This document shows, piece after piece, positions 55,455-64,000 of a DNA stretch of 64,000 nucleotides. The position numbers and the translations under genes were made by a program. The DNA comes from Siphonodentalium dalli (Eukaryota > Mollusca > Scaphopoda > Gadilida > Siphonodentaliidae), in assembly GCA_032622095.1 (NCBI GenBank), contig CP136069.1, forward strand, positions 67,605,319-67,669,318, written 5' to 3'. Below the pieces are notes generated by a model, which made no database searches, had not been told where the DNA came from, and saw only the letters and a list, made by a program, of their open reading frames with translations. Numbering within the stretch: the stretch's first letter is position 1; every line of letters begins with the position of its first letter.

Positions 55455-57507
55455 GTCCAGGATATATTGGTAGACCTCTGCACCCCCCCCCCCCAGGACT
55501 CAACTTCACCCCACTAATTTTCTTTCCTAATGTCTCCTCTGATTTTGTTCGGTTGTTAACAAGAACAAAAAGTGGCCGGAGAGACCCCAGACAAGATGGC
55601 GTCCATCATGGCGGCCATTTGTTTAATATGCACCAGGTCTATTTGATCGCCGTTATAGTAAAGATGATGTCACGTGCGGTCTTGTTTTCCGTTCGATTCG
55701 TTATGGTAATATACAACCCTTACAAATTAGCCAAAATTCCGAAATGTGAAAATTTTCTATTTTTCGGACATTTCACCATCTTTCGTTTGTCTCTGTGGGA
55801 AAATCTTGACGCGATTTTTATAAATTTGTCGTCTAGAAGAATCATTGGCGAATACACGGGGACCATAATATACATTCTTTGCCGGACATTTTTGTCCGAT
55901 ATCACGTTTTCCCAAATGCCGGTATAATCCGGTCAAAGCCAAAACGACGCTAATAACGCAATGTCTGTTTCGAATCAATGAGTGTTATTGCTATTATTAC
56001 TCCAGCCATGATTATATATGTGCAGGAGATACCCTGGCTAGGATTCCTCTTATACCTGAGTTGAGGAATATTCACCCATTTCCAATATGGCGGCCAAAAT
56101 GGCCACCAGAAATAGAAAAATCGCCGATAATCGCTGATTTTAACACCAGTGAGAGTTATTGTCACGACAACTCCACACCTGCTTACTATTGTGAGTTGGG
56201 AACACTGAGTCGAATAACTGTCCTTATATTGCATCCAAATAAAAATCCCCCAAATCCAAAATGGCGCCCACAATGACGGACAGATTTAGATAAATCACCG
56301 AAAATCCCTCATATTCACATCATTGGGCCTTATTGTCTAGACAACTCCACCCATGCTTACAGCTGAGTTGGAAATACTGTGGTGAAGTAATTACCTTTCA
56401 TCCCATGCAAGAAATGGTTTTCCAAATCTAAGATGGCGGCCAAAATGGCGACCGATATTTAAAATCACGCCTACATTCCTTTACTTTCTTACGAAAACAA
56501 TTTCCTTCATCAGATGCAAGGTAATTACTTCACCTCAGTATTTCCAACTCAACTGTCAGCATGTGTGGAGTTTTCGCGACAATAATGCCCAATGATGTGA
56601 AAATGAGGGAATTTCTGTGATTTTTCAAAACAATTTCCGCCATTGTGGGCGCCATTTTGGATTTGGGGGACTTTAATTTGGATGTGATATAAGGACAGTT
56701 CTTCGCATCAGTGTTCCCAACTCACAATAGTAAGCAGGTGTGGAGTTGTCATGACAATAACTCTCACTGATGTTAAAATCAGCGATTTTCGGCGATTTTT
56801 CTATTTCTGGTGGCCATTTGGGCCGCCGTCTTGGATTTGGGTGAATATTCCTCAACTCAGGTATAAGAGGAATCCTAGCTCGAGTATCTCCTGCACATAT
56901 ATACGCATGGGTTTTGTTATGATAGCAATAACATTCATTGATTAGAAACAGACATTGCGTTATTAGCGTCGATTTGGCTTTGACCGGATTATACCGGCAT
57001 TTGCGAAAACGTGATATCGGACAAAAATATCCAGCAAGGAATGTATATTATGATCCCCGTGAGTTCGCCAATGACTCTTCAAGACGATAAAGGTATAAAA
57101 TCGCGTCAAGGTGCCAAAATTTTCCCACAGAGACATACGAAAGGTGGTAAAATATCCGAAAATAGCAATTTTTCACATTTCGGCGGCCATCTTGGTCGCC
57201 ATATTGGATTTTTGTGTCGTTTTGTGGCAAATTTGTAAGGGATGTATATTACCATAACGAATCGAACGGAAAACAAGACCGCGTGTGACATCATATTTAC
57301 TATAACGGCGATCAAAGAGACCTGGTGCATATAAACAAAATGGCCGCCATGGTGGACGCCATCTTGTCTGGAGTCCCTGCGGCCACCTTTTTTCTTGTTA
57401 ACAACCGAAACAAATTAGAGGAGACATTAAGAAAGAAAATTAGTGGGGTGAAGTTGAGTACTGTGGGGGGGGGGTGGGGTGCAGATGTCTACCAATATCT
57501 CCTGGAC
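55455..57507. mobile_element. TA-bordered palindromic element A (GTCCAG termini)
   Basis: TA GTCCAGGATATATTGGTAGA on the left mirrors TCTACCAATATCTCCTGGAC TA on the right. Pairing continues inward through the whole 2.05 kb (for example 55560-55730 against 57240-57415) to a centre near 56480. Arms are each about 1 kb, contain CATGGCGGCC words, and differ by scattered substitutions and small indels, so the palindrome is old. There is no transposase. Confidence 0.78.
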
Positions 57508-58213
57508 TAGTATCATTGTTACTCATCTGTTCCCCGAAAATCATTCCTGTCCCGTTTTATGTTCCACTTCGATTTTGATCATGTACCCCTTCGATTATGA
57601 TTTTTTTGGAAGATGAATAGGCTGAAAACTTAAACTTAAACTTAAACGGTGGATATATGAGTTTGTCAATATGTTATTTGGTCATTGTGATGGTGATAAA
57701 TAAAGACAGATCGAGTCAACTGTTGTTTCACTCTTATTTCCGTTAAAATTCCATTTCAACTAATTCAAGTGCTAATACAAGGGGAAAATGTCGAGTTATT
57801 TTCTTGAGAACCAGCCGACATATCGTCATGGAATCTTCTGATTTATAATAACTGGGTGTCATTAGTTATACATGCAACAGAGCAGCACGTTTCCCTGATC
57901 ACTTCTTTGTTGCTCCACTACTTTGGTGATTAATCAAATATATGAGGGCTCAAAACTCATCGAATTCAGGCCATATTCCCTACTTATATCACAATCCGTT
58001 AGTGTAGGGATTACCTGACCACACATGAGCTTGATTCGCGACAAACGGAAGACATTTGACGTATGCAACAAACATAATCTGATATAACATGCATGTAATA
58101 AATTATTCAAGCTTATAGTGTATTTTTTTCTGTCAAACTGCTATAGAAATTAAATGGGATTCAAAATTGGTTCTGTGTGTACCACTCTAGGGCTGGTCCC
58201 AGGTTCTTTAACA
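57508..58213. other. No gene recognised
   Basis: Single-copy noncoding sequence; a short TTAAACTTAAACTTAAAC repeat at about 57630. Confidence 0.4.
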
Positions 58214-58613
58214 TTAACCCTTTACCCAACAGAAGGGCCCTGTGCCAATGCATTCTCTTATATATGCGAGTCGACCATAGGTCGCCTCGCATATATAAGA
58301 GAATGCATTGGCTTAACACATTAAAAATTATAAAATTGTTAAAGAATGTAAGAAAAAATGGTAAAAAGTGTTAAAAAAAGTTTTTTTTTAGGCCAATGCA
58401 TTCTCTTATATATGCGAGGCGACCTATGGTCGACTCGCATATATAAGAGAATGCATTGGCACAGGGCATAACTGTAACTATCACAATGTGGTCAAGGAGC
58501 CGGTTCCAATGATATCCATATTTGTATGGTTCTATTGAGACAGACCGAAGATATTTTAGGCTGTTGAAGCTTTATTTGGCCGGTTTTGGCCGGTTTGTTG
58601 GGTAAAGGGTTAA
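58214..58613. mobile_element. piggyBac-like MITE with two terminal hairpins, 400 bp
   Basis: TTAA CCCTTTACCCAACA on the left and TGTTGGGTAAAGGG TTAA on the right are perfect inverted termini with the TTAA target site of piggyBac elements, whose ends start CCC (family knowledge). Each side carries a near-perfect palindrome of about 72 bp (GCCAATGCATTCTCTTATAT ... ATGCATTGGC) at 58235-58305 and 58393-58461. These two are also inverted copies of each other. There is no coding capacity. Confidence 0.85.
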
Positions 58614-59024
58614 GTTGGTAACTCTCAGACATGTTGATATTTATTTATACACTATATACATGTTGATATCAGGCGGTCACGGAGAATAAATACAACAACA
58701 TCTTCTCGCGCTACACGTTCATATCAAGTCAGCGTTCTGAATCAGAGTCACCTCAGTCTTGGCTGAAACAAGTATATATGAGAATCTGGAAGCCACACCT
58801 AACAGATGTGTAACAATCTGATTGGTACACGTATTGGCCTGTCCAACAGGTTAAGATATAATATAATTCTTTATGGGACTACTAGCCCGTGAAGAAATAG
58901 CACAGGCTATTGCTTCCCGAGTTAGTTTCCCGCGCATAAAATATGGACATCTGGCTCGGTATTGACTTCCAAATGAACCTTATATACGCCGTGTAACATA
59001 CGAAAGTGTTACATGTGGGATATA

Positions 59025-60542
59025 GTCCAGTGAATTTGGCCAGTTGTGGTTTTACCCAGAACTAATTGCAACAGAATTTGTTTTTGCTGGAATTGGTACA
59101 TATACCCTCCATAAACAACATACTAAAAATCAGCAAAATTCGAAAAAAGGGAAATTGGTGAATTTCGTGAGAAAAAAAATCGAAAAATTTGGTCAAATCA
59201 TCAATTAATGCATTTTCATGAATGTATATAAAAAATTCAAATTTAAAAGTCCTCCAAATATCATGCCTATTTTGTCGACCACATTTTGCTGAATCCAGAA
59301 CTGGAAACCATTCCCAGATTCCTTAAGTATTTTTCGAGTTGTGTGCCTTCAAAAACGCTAGTTTACTAGATTAAACAAAATCTGAAGGAATTTCCAAATA
59401 CATTGTTGAAGAAAATTAAATTATGGTCCTATGAACTCTTAGTCTAGCCTCTTTTCCGAAAATGCTATTGTGGGGCGTTTTTGTCAATTTTTAAAGGTTT
59501 TTAGGTATATTCAGAAAAATGAACGAAAGTTTATTGTGTAAAATTATTTGATCTGTCCTCTTAAACGTTAACATTTTGAGTCAGTTTCCTGAAAAATGGA
59601 AGAAATCAAGTGACATACGATGGCATAACCAATGTAATGCTAATATTCGAACACAAACGTGTTGTGGGAGGAAAGTTCAAATAATTTTACATTACATTAA
59701 AACACCCATTGTTTTTTGTGTTTATGGCCCAAAACCTTTTAGAATGGACAAAAATGCTTCAAAATGGCATCTTTGGAAACAAGCTAAGACTAAGTATTCA
59801 AACGGCCATAAGTTGATTTTATTAAACAATGTTCTGTTAATATCTTTACAATTTGTTCAATCTAGCATACGTAAAAGGATATAAGAAAAGCATGGCATAT
59901 GGATTTCAACTTATTTGAGTTACATAACCTCAAATATTGCATTTCATCATACAAGTTCTGTGTCAGAGGCAAAATTGGCTAAGTCCATACAATGGAACAC
60001 ACATTTTGTTTGAGAATATAATCTTCTTTTTAATTATAGATGCACATATTAATAATTTTTTGTGTTTAATCTAGTGTGGAAATTACTAAAACACTGAAAA
60101 AGCCCTTCAGTTTGCTCTAGTGTTTTTTAATAATTAACCATAAATAAGGCATTTTGGCTCATTCTGCGAAATTGAGGCCCCGAATATGGTCCGAAATCAG
60201 GTAAACTTGCGTTTTTTGAAGGCACACAACTCGAAAAATACTTAATGAGTATCGGATTGGTTTTCAGTAATGGGTTCAGGAAATTGAGGTCGACACAATA
60301 AACATGCTATTTGTAGGATTTGTGAATTTGATTGTTTTTATATACATCCATGAAAATCCATAAATTGATGATTTGACCAAATTTCCACAAAATTATTTCA
60401 CAAAATTCACCAATTTCCCTTTTCCCGATTTTTGCAGATTTTTAGTATGTTGTTTATGGAGGGTTTATGTACTTATTCCAGCAAAAAAAATCTGTTGCAA
60501 TTAGTTCCGGGTTTGGCATTTTTGCTCATAAATGCACTGGAC
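59025..60542. mobile_element. TA-bordered element B with 340-bp inverted repeats (GTCCAG termini)
   Basis: TA GTCCAGTGAATTTGGCC on the left and GCACTGGAC TA on the right open inverted arms of about 330 bp, with TATGGAGGGTTTATGT and TTTTCGAGTTGTGTGCC in both. The internal about 850 bp is unique. A 102-codon plus frame at 59576-59884 lies in it but has no recognised domain, so coding is not claimed. Termini match element A at GTCCAG, suggesting mobilisation by one transposase type. Confidence 0.72.
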
Positions 60543-62696
60543 TAATAACTTTTGACGAAGAAGTGGCTGTTTCAAGTTTTTTCAGAAATGGGCGATCCGT
60601 GACTCGGGATGCATGGGGGTGGGGGAATGAAACGTGACAAAGAATGTTTTCGTCGCCGATTTCTATCAAACTCATTTGAAAGCATAACCTTGATACGGGT
60701 ATATAATATAGCTATGTTATTTGGAATTGCCTATGTGGCTTCACCCAATTCAGTGGTGGGTGAGGAGAAACACCGTGGAGGAGCCATACTTAATAAAATA
60801 AAATAAAATAAAATGGTGTTACCGATTTCAATCAAATCTCGATTTCCGCAATACGGAGGATATGATAGTGTGATTAAAAACTACTAAATATTTAGTGCTA
60901 TAGGCTGTATTTTTATTCCTTTGATGTTATACTACAATGTATAAGATTTTGAGATGCTGGGCGACACGTTTGAGAAATCCGGTGTGACTTTTTGCGCGAT
61001 ACCATAATCTATTCAATGACTATGATCTATTCAGCTACACTAAAGTGGCAAAACCGCATGTTGCATTCTATCTTGTGTCTGATTTGGAGTTTGGAGATTT
61101 GTTTATATCGATACCGACGTCCATTGCATATGATAGCCCCGTTTGTGTCATCATTTTGGAACAAAAACTTCTTGCAATTGCAATTTCACTTATGTGTGTT
61201 TTCTCGCACGACCTTTGCACTATAGGAATGTTATAGTCGTTCACATGTTTGATAAATGATAGGCACATCAGCTGGGCACATAGGTTATGGGGTACTCCGA
61301 TGCCAAACCGTTCGGTCTGACAGAGGGCCCTTCCATTGGAAGACATACACCATATTCTTTTATCAATATTAATTCCTGAGGATGGACTTTAAAAAAAATG
61401 GACATAAGCTGTCTATGATGATTTGTGCTCCCCCCGACAGTACTGACATCGGCGGTAATTCTGAAATATGAATTAATATTACGGATATAATTTGTGGCAA
61501 TTATACATAAGAAATGATACATATTCACAACAAGACTGTCATGTTTTGTTATGAATATATATCAGTCAGTATATATGTGCACATATAGGAGTGGGGTGTA
61601 TGGAGAAAGTTGAGTGATATATTGGTCATTTCCCCAATATTTTCTATCATTTTGTCACTATCAAAATTATAAATTACTCACAATCACTAAAACATTCATT
61701 TCTAATGGATTCCATGTAAAATCTCAATGATTTTCTGTCTTAAAAGTGAAACATTTATAATTGATAAGAAGTGGAACATGCTGGATTTCTGGAGCTAAGA
61801 AGGGGAGCATCTGTTAACTAAGAAGTGGCACCTATATGGTTCGGCGAAAAAGTCATTTCTATTGCCCATAAATGTAATGCTTGAAATAACACAGGTCGTG
61901 AATCGTTTGTAAAGATGTATTTTATGCTGATCGGAAACTTTCTGGTTGAAGTTATTAAATGTCACTAATTTCCTATGGTTCTGTGTGAATTCCGCAAACC
62001 GACGGTATTATGCCACAACCCACAACTTCAAGGTTGCACAATGTGTTTTTTTCACTTTAAATAACAAGTATGACTAAATTGTCAAACCAAGTCCCATTGT
62101 GTATTCACAGATCATGTGGTGGTATAATGGTGCACGGTGAATTCATTTACTGATAATTAGCGGTTGGTTCTTAGCTGAACCAATAGCAACCGGGGACCGC
62201 CTGGTCGTCTATAGACTGTATTGGAACGCTAGAAAGTTATCATCCTTACCTGGACTATTACAAGAGCGGATTTGATCGGGAAAATCTTCCTTGGTTAGCC
62301 GTTGAGCGGACAAGTCGCAAAGCTTTTCGCTCTGTGTCTTGTCGCTGTTCCGGCTAGCTGAGCCCGGATCGCTTGTGAGTTGTGTGGCCGTTCTGAAAAG
62401 AACTTAGCCGCCCGAGCGATTTGGAGTGAACTGTTTTGGACTTGGCAGAGGATTATGCAGCTAATCCCCTCTGCCGTGGTCGCGGCCTTTGATAGATTGC
62501 GCATTGTGGACACATTTAGCTGGACTCTAACCCAGGCTAAAGGGGGCTTTGTACATCTATCCTTGGAGTACCGGATTGCTCCGGCAGTACCCTCTGCTGG
62601 CGGTACCTCGGAAGCTGGACCTCACCAGCGACATACCATCCGGTACGGAGACTTGAACCTCTGGGACCAGAATCCAAAGAGGCCGAAGAAGAAGAC
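60543..62696. other. No supported gene; small repeats
   Basis: 60640-60860 has fragments (TCGCCGATTTCTATCAAACT; ACCGATTTCAATCAAATC) similar to the Helitron's internal repeats, with an AAATA-type microsatellite at 60790. From 62200 base composition becomes GC-richer and both strands have open frames; no domain is recognised before the frame described next. Confidence 0.35.
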
Positions 62697-63359
62697 CCCC
62701 CCTCCAAGAAGAGAAGGGACGCCGACATAAGAGCCAAGTGGAGACAGGGGCGAGATGAGAGACGTCCAGCTCCCCTCCACTTGACTGCTGAAGAGGTCGT
62801 CCACGACATCACACCAGCTAGCAGGGACACCGTTGATCTGCCGGAGGTCCCTGGTGTCGTCATCGAGGCTAGCGGAGCCGCCAGCTTCGATGTGGAGATG
62901 GACACTCTACCACCTCGGACACCGGAATTCCATCTAAACACGGTGTCCCCCAGCTCCACGAGCAGCAACAGCAACAACAGCACTAGCTCCACCCGTACCA
63001 CCGAAGAGGTAATTAAAAGTGCGCTGGAGACTCAGGCAGAATCCAACAGATTGATAGCAGTGATCGCGGCTGACAGCCTGAGATACCACCACCAACAACA
63101 ACAAGACGAACTACTGAGACAGCACGGAGCGGAGCTCTCTAAAACCACAACAACAGCATCAGAAACACAGCATCGAAAGAAAAGAAATCAAAAAAACAAA
63201 AACTTCATGCCTAGATCATTTTTTCACGTTCCATTGTTATGTCCATTCATAACTTCAGCCATCACTCCCAAGTGGGTTGTAGGAGAGGGGTTCCGCCCCT
63301 TTCAAATCCTCCCTGGGCCCAATCCCAAAACCTCAAATAAAGGGAAAATCTTCTGTTAG
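62697..63359 (+). CDS. Unrecognised nuclear-type low-complexity reading frame
   Basis: A plus frame is open from 62541 to TAG at 63357. A plausible protein part begins near 62690 after a CAG acceptor-like site. It has an acidic E-E-E-D tract, a nuclear-localisation-like P-P-S-K-K-R-R, W-R-Q-G-R-D-E-R-R, an acidic/hydrophobic middle, and a Ser/Asn/Thr tract (about 62955-63000). A helical segment follows with A-A-D-S-L-R-Y-H-H-Q-Q-Q-Q, then a Lys/Asn end. After about 63210 the composition becomes non-specific, so the true exon may stop at a donor before that. The architecture resembles the C-terminal half of Myb/SANT- or MADF-type DNA-binding proteins, or a retroelement gag; neither domain is visible. 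An overlapping frame at 62380-62730 is also open. Confidence 0.35.
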   Translation, partial: PPSKKRRDADIRAKWRQGRDERRPAPLHLTAEEVVHDITPASRDTVDLPEVPGVVIEASGAASFDVEMDTLPPRTPEFHLNTVSPSSTSSNSNNSTSSTRTTEEVIKSALETQAESNRLIAVIAADSLRYHHQQQQDELLRQHGAELSKTTTTASETQHRKKRNQKNKNFMPRSFFHVPLLCPFITSAITPKWVVGEGFRPFQILPGPNPKTSNKGKIFC

Positions 63360-64000
63360 AAGCATGGAATATATGGGCGAGAACAGAATTATATATATAT
63401 ATATTTTACATTTTTATTTAAATTTATTCGGAAAAAAACCTATAATTTTTCGTAATTGAACCCCCGTAAACGTACGATTACACCAACAGTTATGTAATAT
63501 ATTGCCTCGTGTAAAATATCAAACGTATCACTGGTCAATGATCGTTTGATAAATATCTATAGCATCAAATATTCCTTAGCCTCTTTTCTATAATAATGCC
63601 ATTTTATTAACCCCACCTCAACGATATGTGGCAAATGAAATCCAATCTTGAGTGAATTTCGCGCATATTAGTGGGGCATTTTCTCATATTGTTTTGAGCA
63701 GATTGCGACACTAAGTCAATTTATTACAGCTACATCATTGTGTGTCCTTTACATTGAAATTGTATGCCAAGAGGTCACCCAAAAATGGCGTCCAAACTGG
63801 CCACGAAATTGAACGACGTTGACAAAGTCATGTTTGTGATTGAGTTTCCAATGAACCAGATACGAGGGACTTAAAACGACTATAAGAAGCCACACTATTT
63901 TAAATCGACATAGCCAATTTGAAAACAAATATAGGTATATAATGTATATAATTTACAATCCTTACAATCAGACGTTCATTTAAATTACCAACGTAACAGC
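63360..64000. other. No gene recognised
   Basis: AT-rich, with a TA run at about 63393-63403. No repeat or coding structure can be supported up to the window end. Confidence 0.4.

Noticed and set aside
59576-59884. 102-codon frame inside element B as a transposase remnant
   Set aside because: No catalytic motif recognised; composition could be chance in a 1.5-kb non-autonomous element.

Overview
The window is nuclear DNA from an animal. Introns carry GTAAGT/AG borders, non-LTR (LINE) and DIRS-type retroelements are present, and the AT-rich sequence between genes is packed with inverted repeats and satellites. Two secreted Gly/Met/Ser-rich low-complexity proteins, a Helitron, and DNA elements with internal tandem repeats would all fit a marine mollusc such as a bivalve. 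The organism is inferred; no sequence seen proves it. Host gene content is low. The best-supported genes are: a two-exon secreted Met/Gly-repeat protein on the minus strand (29607-30990); a single-exon secreted Gly/Ser/Leu-rich protein on the plus strand with a TATA box (48438-48878); two exons of a divergent SRF-type MADS-box gene (15005-15417, minus); and 3' exons of one or two unrecognised minus-strand genes (21656-22289). The two secreted proteins share a Ser-rich tract followed by a Leu-rich S-T-(I/V)-L-L-L-S-L module, and each has decayed relatives of that module just downstream.

Region by region. 1-1338: unique sequence with weak coding candidates. 1339-12492: one 11.15-kb foldback element with a 9-bp target duplication, its arms built from a 173-bp satellite. 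12.8-14.8 kb: a dead LINE. 15.0-15.4 kb: MADS-type exons. 16.5-19.5 kb: a broken DIRS-like retroelement with a LINE 3' end lodged in it. 19.5-20.66 kb: a 41-bp tandem array running into a LINE-like reading frame. 21.6-22.3 kb: host exons. 22.3-28.5 kb: mostly noncoding with dispersed repeats. 28.57-29.17 kb: a TTAA-flanked MITE beside a relic exon, then the Met/Gly-rich gene. 31.8-32.2 kb: a LINE fragment and a MITE. 32332-39069: a palindromic element whose left arm was split by a LINE and right arm by a Helitron; both pre-insertion sites can be read because the other arm or the array unit preserves them. 39.07-41.3 kb: a dead LINE. 41.3-48.3 kb: noncoding with short repeats. 48.4-48.9 kb: the second secreted-protein gene. 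49.5-51.1 kb: local duplications. 51898-54862: a TA-bordered palindromic element filled with a 164-bp satellite that switches orientation. 55.45-57.51 and 59.03-60.54 kb: two TA-bordered palindromic elements sharing GTCCAG termini. 58.2-58.6 kb: a piggyBac-like MITE with a large hairpin at each end. 62.7-63.36 kb: an acidic/basic low-complexity reading frame.

The unifying theme is that three unrelated palindromic elements (1.3-12.5, 32.3-39.1 and 51.9-54.9 kb) carry tandem arrays inside their arms, with periods of 173, about 62 and 164 bp. These look like sites where satellite DNA is born or stored inside foldback transposons. No rRNA, tRNA, CRISPR or prokaryotic-type feature was recognised.
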